DNA of 46,121 nucleotides, taken from NCBI GenBank assembly GCA_003560165.1, contig PWJC01000177.1:1-46121 (forward strand), in the 5' to 3' direction. Shown in pieces: positions 1-7,532 of this stretch. A model generated the notes under the pieces. It ran no database searches. It had not been told where the DNA came from and saw only the letters and a program-made list of their open reading frames with translations. A program made the position numbers and the translations under genes. This DNA comes from Bacteroidales bacterium (GTDB taxonomy: Bacteria; Bacteroidota; Bacteroidia; Bacteroidales; UBA7960). Numbering within the stretch: position 1 is the stretch's first letter; every line of letters starts with the position of its first letter.

Positions 1-1170
1 TCCTGTCCTACCTTTTACACAGATGGTGACCGCGATGTATACCGCGCCGATGCCGAAGGCTTTTCAAATGCCATTGCGCCCGGGCTGGAGTACACCGATA
101 TCGATGCCCTGCCCGCAGCCGGGGGCAGCACGGGGGTTTTTCAGCTGACCATGAAAAACGAGGCCTACGAAACCCACAATGTACGTTCGGTAAAGCTGCT
201 GTCGGCTCCCCGGGGGCCAAATCAGCGGGTGTACCACGACCCCACCGGACATTTTTACCTGGCTCAGGGAAAAGGCCTTTTGCAAATGGCCACGGCCGAT
301 GAAGGAGACATTGCCTATTTGCTGCGCAGCAACAACGGCATGGAACGATTCAGCCCCTCCGATCCGGACAACATCCGGAGCAGGGAATCCATCCAGTTGG
401 TATTTGACCGGCCCGAAGGAGCCGGACAACTCGGGCTGGTCGCCGGCTTCCGTCAGAGCCTGATGACCACTTATCTGTTATACGACGCCTTTGACCGTAT
501 GGGGAATGTGTACAGCGATTTTTTGGCCGGAGCCTCTGCCATGGACCAAAGCGGACAAAGCATCGGAAATGCCCTCCATGAACAGTTGGGAGGGATCGGG
601 GTGTATCTGTTGGATCCCAGGTCAGAAGAATGGGTTTTTCAGGGCGAATGGTACGAAACCGGCCCCATTGCCCTCAACCATCAGATCCTGTTGCTCGACA
701 CCGGCAACGCTGCTCAGGAAGTGAGGGTCAGGCTGGAGCTGAACCGTGGCCTGTGGCGCCTCGATTACTTTTACCTGACCGGGGTGGTGCAGGAGGTGGA
801 GCCTGTCGAAATACTTCCCCACAAACTCTACGCCGGCGAAAGGGAAAATGCCCGGCTGTTGGGCGTGCTGAACAACCCGGATCAGCACCTGGTATCCCAG
901 CCCGGCGACGAATACCGCTTTGAATTCGTCCTGCCCCCCGTTGATGAGGAAATGGAGTTGTTTTTGTCGTCCACCGGTTATTACCTGGTGTGGGGCCGGG
1001 ATACCTGGCAGCAGGAGAGCGATCTGCGCGGTCTTTGGCGAATGCGGCATCTTCCGCGCTCCTACCTCAGGAAACAGGCCAAAGACTATAAGGAATACGA
1101 AGCTGTTATGGAGGAAGCATTCTGGAATTCAAGGGTCGACCATCAGATCATTTCCAATCATGAAGAATAA
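1..1170 (+). CDS. Uncharacterised protein, 5'-truncated by the window edge
   Basis: The frame is open from base 1 to the stop at 1168-1170, so the true start lies outside the window; the first internal ATG (151) is not the start. The visible 389 residues open with SCPTFY, then a stretch with GLEYTDIDALP, and continue as a mostly beta-strand, soluble-looking chain without membrane segments. From memory, this arrangement (SCPxxY followed by an R/Y-TD-D-LP stretch) recurs in proteins annotated only as hypothetical in several bacterial phyla. I cannot attach a function. The C-terminus overlaps the next gene by 11 bp, which suggests translational coupling and a shared role with that lipoprotein, perhaps at the cell envelope. 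Confidence 0.75.
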   Translation, partial: SCPTFYTDGDRDVYRADAEGFSNAIAPGLEYTDIDALPAAGGSTGVFQLTMKNEAYETHNVRSVKLLSAPRGPNQRVYHDPTGHFYLAQGKGLLQMATADEGDIAYLLRSNNGMERFSPSDPDNIRSRESIQLVFDRPEGAGQLGLVAGFRQSLMTTYLLYDAFDRMGNVYSDFLAGASAMDQSGQSIGNALHEQLGGIGVYLLDPRSEEWVFQGEWYETGPIALNHQILLLDTGNAAQEVRVRLELNRGLWRLDYFYLTGVVQEVEPVEILPHKLYAGERENARLLGVLNNPDQHLVSQPGDEYRFEFVLPPVDEEMELFLSSTGYYLVWGRDTWQQESDLRGLWRMRHLPRSYLRKQAKDYKEYEAVMEEAFWNSRVDHQIISNHEE

Positions 1171-1666
1171 AAAACCCATGGCATTTCTCTTGCTGGCGCT
1201 GTTGATGGCATGCTGCGCAGTTCCGCGCGGCCTGCCTGCCCCTGACGATCTGCCCCGGCACACCCATGGGGCCGTCATTCATCTGAGGCTGGACGATGGT
1301 GAGCGGGTGCGCGGAGAACTGATTGCCTCAGACGGGGCGTATGTTTTCGTGCTTCCGGAAGGGGGCGGCACACCCGATGCGGTGCAGCAGATCGCCTGGG
1401 TCGGGGTGGATAGTTACAGGCTGTTCTATGCTGGCGGAAAATCCCTCAACTGGTTTGTGCCGGTGTACACGGCAATGACACTGAGTCACGGATGGTTCCT
1501 GTTCCTGACTGCGCCAGTGAACCTTGTGGCCACCCTGCTCACGCATCAGTTCAGCCGGAATGAGTACACCCTCCGCGAACAGGACATCCGTCCGGAGGAG
1601 CTCAGCCTCTTTGCACGCTTTCCGCAGGGGCTCCCTCCTGATCTGAAGCTGGAGGATGTCTGGTAG
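1160..1666 (+). CDS. Small predicted lipoprotein, coupled to the upstream gene
   Basis: The 168-residue product starts at the ATG at 1160, inside the end of the previous gene. A longer frame to the left exists but is only the shadow of that gene. The N-terminus is a lipoprotein signal: MKNKK, a hydrophobic stretch, then LMACC, so a lipidated Cys near residue 18 or 19 is likely. The middle has a short segment resembling an RNA/ligand-binding barrel strand pair (LDDGERVRGELIASDG), and a hydrophobic helix follows around residues 95-130 (WFVPVY to VATLLTH). I do not recognise the family. The 11-bp overlap argues for coupled translation with the preceding gene. Confidence 0.8.
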   Translation: MKNKKPMAFLLLALLMACCAVPRGLPAPDDLPRHTHGAVIHLRLDDGERVRGELIASDGAYVFVLPEGGGTPDAVQQIAWVGVDSYRLFYAGGKSLNWFVPVYTAMTLSHGWFLFLTAPVNLVATLLTHQFSRNEYTLREQDIRPEELSLFARFPQGLPPDLKLEDVW

Positions 1667-1786
1667 TAGGTTTTACAGCAGCAGCGGGAGGCAAAAAAAG
1701 AGGCGGGCTGCCGCGGGAAAGGGCAGGGAGGGTTACCACAATGGGAAACCCCATGTGCAGCGGACCGGAAACGATTTTTTCAATAC

Positions 1787-1966
1787 CTGAAACATCTTAT
1801 TATAAGAACGAAAATTACTGTTGTCTTTTTCTTAACCATTTTAGTTTTTGGAAGCTGTGGAACCCAATCAATTGGCGGTCTGGTGTTTAACCTGCTTGCA
1901 ATTGCCCTCTTCTTTCCCACGTTTGCCAGCCTGAAGCCGGCCCGCGGCAAACCCTGTGAGCACTAA
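1787..1966 (+). CDS. Possible 59-aa small lipoprotein with no ATG (CTG start?)
   Basis: No ATG, GTG or TTG opens this frame, but from a CTG at 1787 it reads as a convincing lipoprotein precursor: KHLIIRTK, a hydrophobic run, then VFGSC at about residue 24. A hydrophobic segment (GGLVFNLLAIALFFPTFASL) and a short polar tail ending KPCEH follow. The Lys/Arg-rich start, membrane run and lipobox in the correct order are unlikely by chance in a 60-codon frame. An overlapping ATG frame at 1741 gives a Trp/Cys-rich peptide with no recognisable order. It may be a gene with a rare start codon, a gene whose ATG was lost, or a base error. Confidence 0.35.
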   Translation: MKHLIIRTKITVVFFLTILVFGSCGTQSIGGLVFNLLAIALFFPTFASLKPARGKPCEH

Positions 1967-2052
1967 AAAAGAAAGTGCCGATCCGGATAGAGCATCCGAA
2001 AAGCAGCGAGCTTGGCTTTTTTTGAAATACCATCCACTTATCCGTGCCCCTA

Positions 2053-2090
2053 TAAAAAAAAACCCTGCATTATTTTATAATACAGGGGTT
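2053..2090 (-). terminator. Rho-independent terminator of tRNA-Gln
   Basis: On the minus strand a stem made of AACCCCTGTATTA and TAATGCAGGGTT, with one internal mismatch, is followed directly by a run of eight to nine T. It lies 13 bases past the CCA end of the tRNA and has the right orientation to end its transcript. Confidence 0.8.
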
Positions 2091-2102
2091 TGTGGTTTTA
2101 AC

Positions 2103-2176
2103 TGGTTGACCGACCAGGATTCGAACCTGGACAGACAGCTCCAAAAACTGTAGTGCTACCGTTTCACCATCGGTCA
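2103..2176 (-). tRNA. tRNA-Gln (UUG)
   Basis: The minus strand folds as a full cloverleaf. The acceptor stem is TGACCGA paired with TCGGTCA, the D arm contains GGTAG, and the anticodon stem ACAGT/GCTGT encloses the 7-base loop TTTTGGA with anticodon TTG. The T arm is CCAGG-TTCGAAT-CCTGG. The discriminator base is A and the CCA tail is encoded at 2105-2103. The anticodon reads CAA/CAG glutamine codons. The gene stands alone with its own promoter and terminator. Confidence 0.95.
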
Positions 2177-2192
2177 GTTTGCTTTTGGAGGG

Positions 2193-2222
2193 CAAAAATA
2201 AATAAAATACCCGGAAAGGCAA
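2193..2222 (-). promoter_or_regulatory. Promoter of tRNA-Gln
   Basis: The minus strand carries TTG at 2222-2220 and TATTTTTG at 2200-2193, 19 bases apart. This matches the Bacteroidota sigma-ABfr pattern TTTG / TAnnTTTG and places the transcript start about 10 bases before the tRNA. Confidence 0.75.
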
Positions 2223-2358
2223 GGGATTTTTTAAATATCCTCTCCGGATCATCGGCTCTGTCCGGGCGGAGTCAAAAGGCGGGACGTATCGCCGGGATTC
2301 TTTGGGGCCGCCCCCTTGCACGGGGTGTTAAAAACCGGCACAAAACTCTTTTTTTATG

Positions 2359-2366
2359 TAATTTTG
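2359..2366 (+). promoter_or_regulatory. -7 box before the DUF2723 gene
   Basis: TAATTTTG matches TAnnTTTG and lies 63 bases before the ATG at 2430. No clear -33 TTTG is visible. The rest of 2177-2429 holds only the divergent tRNA promoter and no gene. Confidence 0.5.
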
Positions 2367-2429
2367 CATTCCGGCGTCTGACCCGGCACGAATAACCAAT
2401 GGCCCATTGCCCAACAAAACATCTTTCCC

Positions 2430-5400
2430 ATGGACCAATTCATGTATCGGAAATTGAACCTCTATATCGGATGGGGGCTGTTTGCCTTTGCCACGCTGAT
2501 GTACCTGCTGACCATTGAACCCACAGTCAGTTTCTGGGACGCTGGCGAACGGATTGCCGTATCCTATAAATTGCAGATCGGGCATCCGCCCGGAGCCCCC
2601 CTTTACCAGATGCTGGCCAGGATATTCTCGCTGTTCGCCCTGGGCAACACAGCCCGGGTGGCTCTCTGGATCAATGCCATGTCGGCTGTGGCCGGCGGAT
2701 TGACGGTGATGTTCCTGTTCTGGACCATCACCATCCTTGCCCGGAAGATCATCGCTGCCGCCGGTGAGCTCACCCATGTGCAGGCCTGGGCCGTTTTCGG
2801 CAGCGCGCTGGTGGGGGCCCTGACCCTTGCCTTCAGCGATTCGTTCTGGTTTACGGCCGTCGAAGCTGAAGTCTATGTCACCTCGGCCTTCCTGACCGCT
2901 TTTGTGTTCTGGGCCATACTGCAGTGGGAGGCCAGGGCCAACGAGCCCGATGCCCACAAATGGCTGGTGCTGATCTTTTACGTCATCGGGCTGTCGATCG
3001 GAGTACACCTGCTCAACCTCCTGGCCATTCCGGCCATCGTTTTTGTCTATTATTTCAAAAAATATACTCCCACCACCAGGGGGGTTCTGTTCACAGGCAT
3101 CGTGGCCGTAGCCATGCTCTATTTGGTGCAGTCGGTGCTGATACCCGGCATCCTTACGCTCGACTGGCGCTTCGAGCGCTTCTTTGTCAATGCCATCGGG
3201 CTGCCGTTCCACAGCGGTACGCTGATCTTTTTTGTGCTGCTGATTGCGGGCATCACCTTCGGACTGTATTACACCCACCGCCGCAAAAAAGTGCTGTGGA
3301 ATACCGTTTTGCTATGCTTTACATTTATTGTGATCGGGTATTCTTCGTTCTTTATGCTGGTGATCAGGTCCAATGCACAGGTGCCCATCAACGAGAACGC
3401 CCCCAAGGACGCCCTGGCCATGAAGGCCTACCTCGGGCGTGAACAATACGGTGCCTGGCCCTTGCTTTATGGCCCCTATTACAATGCCCCGGTGGTGGAC
3501 GTGGAAGACGGGACCCCGGTCTGGGGCAAGAACCGGGAAACCGGGCGTTACGAGATCATCAATGCCAGAAAGGGCCTTGAGCCTGTATACGACCCCCGCT
3601 TCACCACCCTGTTCCCGCGGATGTGGAGCAGCCGGCGCCTTCACGTGCAAGGCTATGAAAACTGGGGCAATGTGCAGGGCCGGCCCGTGAGGATCACCAA
3701 GCCCGACGGCAGCGTGGAAGTGGTCAACAAACCGACTTTTACCGAGAATATCCGGTTTTTCTTTGCCCACCAGGTAGGGCATATGTACATCCGCTACCTG
3801 ATGTGGAATTTCAGCGGAAGGCAGAACGACATACAGGGCCACGGAAGCCCCCTCGAGGGCAACTGGCTCTCCGGTATCCGGCCTCTCGACGAACTGAGGC
3901 TGGGACCTCAGCGCAACCTGCCCGAAAGCATAACCTGGAACCCGGCCCACAATAAGTATTACATGCTTCCCTTCCTGCTTGGGCTGATGGGCTTCCTTTA
4001 CCAGCTGAAACGAAGACCCGGCGACACCCTGGTGGTGGGACTGCTTTTCTTCATGACCGGGCTGGCCATCATCATCTACCTGAACCAAACCCCTTTTCAA
4101 CCCAGAGAGCGTGATTATTCATACATCGGCTCGTTCTATGCCTACTCCATATGGGTAGGCCTTGGAGTCCTCGGGTTGATCGATGCCTTGTCCAGGAAGT
4201 TGCAGAAGGGAAGGGCCGAAGCTGGCGGCCGCAGCGGGAAGCTGGCGGCCGTAGGCGTGACCGCCCTTTGCCTGCTGCTGGTACCCGTCAACATGGCCAG
4301 GGAAAACTGGGACGATCACGACCGTTCGGGCCGCTATGGCGCCAGGGATGTGGCGATCAACTACCTGGAAAGCTGTGCCCCGAATGCTATCATATTCACC
4401 AACGGCGACAACGATACCTTTCCCCTGTGGTATGCCCAGGAGGTGGAGGGGGTGCGCACCGACATCAAGGTGGTCAACATGAGCCTGCTCAATACCGATT
4501 GGTATATCGACAATATGCTGAGAAGAAAAACCTATGACGCCGATCCGGTGCCCTTCAGCTTCGAGCCCCGGCAATACCGCGACGGGACGCGCGATTATGT
4601 TTACATTATCGAACGCCTGGAAGGTTACCACGACCTGGGGAGGCTGATGGAGTTTGTGGGAGATGACAGCCCCCAGACCCGTATTCGCACCGGACGTGGC
4701 CCCGAAGACTATTTCCCCACCAGCAGGTTCCGCCTGCCGGTCGATTCGGCCAGGGTGGTTGCCAATGGCACGGTGACTCCCGAAGACGCCCATCTGATCG
4801 TGGATGCCCTTGAGTGGCAAATGCCCGGTCAGGGTGTGCAGAAGAACCACCTGATGGCCCTGAACTTTTTGGCTGAGAACAACTGGGAACGCCCCGTGTA
4901 TTTTGCCATCACCACCGGCAGTGAGTCGTATATGGGACTGGAAGACTACTTCCAGCTTGAGGGGATGGCCTACCGGCTGCTGCCCATCAAAACCGAGAAA
5001 GACCCCACCGAACCCGGCCGGATCAATACCCGCATACTGTATGACAACCTGATGAACAGATTCGTTTGGGGAAATATGTACGATCCGGCGGTTTATCTCG
5101 ATGAAGACCACCGCCGCCTTACGGTCAGTTTCCGGAATGTTTTCCAGCAACTGGGCGCGGCCCTGGTCCTGGAGAACAAACCCGATTCGGCCATTGCCGT
5201 GCTCGACCGGGCCATGGAGGTGATGCCCGAACACAATGTGCCCTATAACTATTTTACCTTTCTGATCGCAGAGCGTTACTACCAGGCCGGGGCCCACGAA
5301 AAAGGCAACGCCATTGCCCGCCGCATGATCGATATTCACCGCGAAAACCTGGCCTATTTATTTACTTTTACCGGCCACAGGGCCACCCTGATCGATAGCC

Positions 5401-5531
5401 GCAAGCAGGAAAGCCTGGCCATGATGCAGCGCATTGCCCGGATCACTGAACTACATGGTCAGGAGGAACTGGCCGCGCTGGCCAATGAAACCTTCGATAC
5501 CTATTACGATTTATGGATCGGCAGATACTGA
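2430..5531 (+). CDS. DUF2723 family membrane protein (TMEM260/O-mannosyltransferase-like)
   Basis: The 1033-residue product begins with the DUF2723 signature: a first membrane helix, then TIEPTVSFWDAGE at about residues 28-40, then the GHPPGAPLY motif near residue 52. About eight hydrophobic segments fill the first 320 residues and more follow around 500-620. The remainder is a large soluble part with a TPR-like helical end after residue 890. Asp/Glu in the first loop (the WDAGE motif) recalls the catalytic acid of GT-C glycosyltransferases, and human TMEM260 of this family is an O-mannosyltransferase. A role in glycosylating exported proteins is therefore a reasonable inference, not shown here. 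The gene is monocistronic, with its own -7 box and the rimP promoter beyond its stop. Confidence 0.9.
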   Translation: MDQFMYRKLNLYIGWGLFAFATLMYLLTIEPTVSFWDAGERIAVSYKLQIGHPPGAPLYQMLARIFSLFALGNTARVALWINAMSAVAGGLTVMFLFWTITILARKIIAAAGELTHVQAWAVFGSALVGALTLAFSDSFWFTAVEAEVYVTSAFLTAFVFWAILQWEARANEPDAHKWLVLIFYVIGLSIGVHLLNLLAIPAIVFVYYFKKYTPTTRGVLFTGIVAVAMLYLVQSVLIPGILTLDWRFERFFVNAIGLPFHSGTLIFFVLLIAGITFGLYYTHRRKKVLWNTVLLCFTFIVIGYSSFFMLVIRSNAQVPINENAPKDALAMKAYLGREQYGAWPLLYGPYYNAPVVDVEDGTPVWGKNRETGRYEIINARKGLEPVYDPRFTTLFPRMWSSRRLHVQGYENWGNVQGRPVRITKPDGSVEVVNKPTFTENIRFFFAHQVGHMYIRYLMWNFSGRQNDIQGHGSPLEGNWLSGIRPLDELRLGPQRNLPESITWNPAHNKYYMLPFLLGLMGFLYQLKRRPGDTLVVGLLFFMTGLAIIIYLNQTPFQPRERDYSYIGSFYAYSIWVGLGVLGLIDALSRKLQKGRAEAGGRSGKLAAVGVTALCLLLVPVNMARENWDDHDRSGRYGARDVAINYLESCAPNAIIFTNGDNDTFPLWYAQEVEGVRTDIKVVNMSLLNTDWYIDNMLRRKTYDADPVPFSFEPRQYRDGTRDYVYIIERLEGYHDLGRLMEFVGDDSPQTRIRTGRGPEDYFPTSRFRLPVDSARVVANGTVTPEDAHLIVDALEWQMPGQGVQKNHLMALNFLAENNWERPVYFAITTGSESYMGLEDYFQLEGMAYRLLPIKTEKDPTEPGRINTRILYDNLMNRFVWGNMYDPAVYLDEDHRRLTVSFRNVFQQLGAALVLENKPDSAIAVLDRAMEVMPEHNVPYNYFTFLIAERYYQAGAHEKGNAIARRMIDIHRENLAYLFTFTGHRATLIDSRKQESLAMMQRIARITELHGQEELAALANETFDTYYDLWIGRY

Positions 5532-5621
5532 CCGTTCATTGGGTTTGTCCGGAAGCCTGCAGGGTGATCCTAATAGGCTAAATAACAGGCGTATTTTTTT
5601 TTCATTGTAAAATAAATTGTT

Positions 5622-5629
5622 TACCTTTG
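5622..5629 (+). promoter_or_regulatory. -7 box of the rimP-nusA-infB operon
   Basis: TACCTTTG fits TAnnTTTG exactly, in an AT-rich stretch after the DUF2723 stop. It predicts a leader of about 65 bases before rimP that carries the hairpin at 5654-5682. Confidence 0.65.
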
Positions 5630-5653
5630 CGCTGAAATTTGATACAGCCGGAG

Positions 5654-5682
5654 AAGAAAGGGGGCGAAACAGTCCCCTTCTT
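5654..5682 (+). promoter_or_regulatory. Leader hairpin upstream of rimP
   Basis: The arms are AAGAAAGGGG and CCCCTTCTT, with one bulged A and a loop of about ten bases, followed by TTATT. The hairpin sits inside the predicted transcript 18 bases before the ATG of rimP. It could act as an attenuator or as a protein-binding element for feedback control. The fold is read from the sequence; the role is inferred. Confidence 0.55.
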
Positions 5683-5699
5683 TATTGGCAGTAACAGGC

Positions 5700-6173
5700 A
5701 TGATCGATAAAAAGGCCATAGAAGATATTGTAAACAGCCAGCTGGAAGACAACCCGCTTTTCCTGGTGGAGGTAAAGGTAAGCCCTCAGAACAGGATCAG
5801 GGTGTTTATCGATGGAGATCAGGGAGTGAGCATCGATGATTGCAAAAAACTGAGCCGGCATTTGGAGTCGGCCCTTGATCGCGACATCGAGGATTTCGAA
5901 CTGGAGGTTTCATCGGTGGGCGTGGGAGCCCCACTGCAGCAGAGGCGTCAATTCAGGAACAACACGGGCAGGATGCTTTCGGTTATCCTCAATGACCAAT
6001 CGGTGGTCAGGGGCAGGCTGGTGGAGGTAAGCCAGGAAGAGATCGTGCTGGAAAAAGAAAAACCCCTCAAGGGAAAGAAAAAAGCCAGGGAACCCGAAAC
6101 CGATGCTGCAGACAGGGTGGCTATCCCTTTTGAGGACATTGACAGGGCAAAGGTAGAGGTGTCATTCAGATAA
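5700..6173 (+). CDS. rimP: Ribosome maturation factor RimP
   Basis: The 157-residue product has the two-domain RimP layout: an N-terminal alpha/beta domain with the VFIDGDQGVSIDDCKKLSRHLE stretch around residues 41-62, the LEVSSVGVGAPL motif near 80, and a C-terminal SH3-like barrel ending VAIPFEDIDRAKVEV. RimP assists late assembly of the 30S subunit. ATG 5700 is preferred over the in-frame TTG at 5685 because the family starts here and the leader hairpin ends just before it. A Lys/Glu-rich insertion (EKEKPLKGKKKAREPE) interrupts the C-terminal barrel. It is the first gene of the conserved rimP-nusA-infB cluster, 58 bp before nusA. Confidence 0.95.
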   Translation: MIDKKAIEDIVNSQLEDNPLFLVEVKVSPQNRIRVFIDGDQGVSIDDCKKLSRHLESALDRDIEDFELEVSSVGVGAPLQQRRQFRNNTGRMLSVILNDQSVVRGRLVEVSQEEIVLEKEKPLKGKKKAREPETDAADRVAIPFEDIDRAKVEVSFR

Positions 6174-6231
6174 TCGGTGCAGTGGCATTCACGAACGAAT
6201 CGAGTACGTAATTAAAAGTGATCACAGACAT

Positions 6232-7467
6232 ATGGAAACTATTAATCTGGTTGAGTCGTTTTCCGAATTCAAGGAATTTAAAAACATTGACCGCTCTACC
6301 ATGATGCTGATCCTGGAAGATGTTTTCGGCAGTATGCTGGAAAAGAAATACGGATCTGCTGAAAATTTTGACATTATTGTAAACATCGACAAGGGCGACC
6401 TGGAGGTTTGGCGCAACCGGGTGATTGTCGAAGACGGGGAAGTAGAGGACGAAAACTCCGAGATCGCTTATTCGGATGCCATCAAGATAGAACCCGACTT
6501 TGAGATTGGGGAGGAGGTATCCGAACCGGTAAGAATGAGCGATTTCGGGCGCAGGGAAATACTTGCCATCAGACAGAACCTGGCCTCCAAGATCCTTGAG
6601 CTGGAAAAAGACAGCGTGTACAAAAAATACCAGGAAAAGATTGGCGACATGGTCACGGCCGAGGTTTACCAGGTGTGGAAAAAAGAGATCCTTGCCCTGG
6701 ATGATGAGGACATCGAGCTGATACTGCCCAAATCGGAGCAGATCCCTTCCGACTTTTACCGCAAGGGGGATACTGTCAGGGCGGTGGTTTCACGTGTGGA
6801 AATAAAAAACAACAATCCGCTGATCATCATCAGCCGCACCTCGACCGTTTTCCTGGAAAGGCTTTTTGAACAGGAGGTACCCGAAGTATACGATGGGCTG
6901 ATCACCATCAAGAAGATCGTCAGGGTGCCGGGAGAACGGGCCAAGGTAGCCGTTGAATCCTACGACGACAGGATCGACCCTGTGGGCGCCTGTGTGGGGA
7001 TGAAGGGCAGCAGGATACATGGCATTGTCAGGGAATTGCGCAACGAGAACATTGATGTGATCAACTACACCACCAACACCACCCTGTATATCTCCAGGGC
7101 CCTGAGCCCGGCCAAAATCAGCTCGGTGCAACTGGACGAGGAAAACAAGAGGGCTGAGGTATACCTGAAACCCGATCAGGTTTCCCTGGCCATTGGCAAG
7201 GGAGGTTTCAACATCAAACTGGCAGGCAGCCTGACCGGCTATGAGATCGACGTATACCGCGAAACCGAAACCGAAGGCGAAGACGTTGATCTGCTGGAGT
7301 TCAGCGATGAGATCGAAGGATGGATCATCAACGAATTGAAAAAAGTCGGTTGCGACACCGCCAAAAGCGTGTTGAACCTCACTGTGGAGGACCTGGTCAA
7401 CAGAACAGACCTCGAGCAGGAAACACTGGAAGAGGTGATGCGCATATTGAAGGCAGAGTTTGAGTAA
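6232..7467 (+). CDS. nusA: Transcription termination/antitermination factor NusA
   Basis: The 411-residue protein has the NusA order: an N-terminal polymerase-binding domain (residues 1-130), an S1 domain (about 135-200), then two KH domains with the motifs GACVGMKGSRI near residue 255 and AIGKGGFNIKLA near 325. A short C-terminal helix-hairpin-helix-like segment (ELKKVGCDTAKSVL) ends the protein. The acidic repeats of the E. coli protein are absent, as is usual for this phylum. NusA modulates pausing, termination and antitermination by RNA polymerase. It lies between rimP and infB as in most bacteria. Confidence 0.96.
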   Translation: METINLVESFSEFKEFKNIDRSTMMLILEDVFGSMLEKKYGSAENFDIIVNIDKGDLEVWRNRVIVEDGEVEDENSEIAYSDAIKIEPDFEIGEEVSEPVRMSDFGRREILAIRQNLASKILELEKDSVYKKYQEKIGDMVTAEVYQVWKKEILALDDEDIELILPKSEQIPSDFYRKGDTVRAVVSRVEIKNNNPLIIISRTSTVFLERLFEQEVPEVYDGLITIKKIVRVPGERAKVAVESYDDRIDPVGACVGMKGSRIHGIVRELRNENIDVINYTTNTTLYISRALSPAKISSVQLDEENKRAEVYLKPDQVSLAIGKGGFNIKLAGSLTGYEIDVYRETETEGEDVDLLEFSDEIEGWIINELKKVGCDTAKSVLNLTVEDLVNRTDLEQETLEEVMRILKAEFE

Positions 7468-7476
7468 AAAATGCAC

Positions 7477-7484
7477 TAAATTTG
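7477..7484 (+). promoter_or_regulatory. Possible internal promoter before infB
   Basis: TAAATTTG matches the -7 consensus in the 65-base gap between nusA and infB, 48 bases before the infB ATG. A TTTG at 7459-7462 is only 14 bases upstream, which is short for a -33 element. It could give infB extra transcription. Confidence 0.4.
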
Positions 7485-7532
7485 CAGCGCTTTTACCGGC
7501 AGCTGTAAACGATTGATAACCGAAAGCTGTAT

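Noticed and set aside
2328-3278. Long minus-strand frame (316 codons) opposite the DUF2723 gene
   Set aside because: Shadow of a GC-rich gene on the other strand; the product is rich in Gly, His, Gln and Asp with no domain, and the forward gene is certain.
4119-5339. Minus-strand frame of 406 codons opposite the DUF2723 gene
   Set aside because: The same kind of antisense shadow; it has no recognisable protein features and no promoter.
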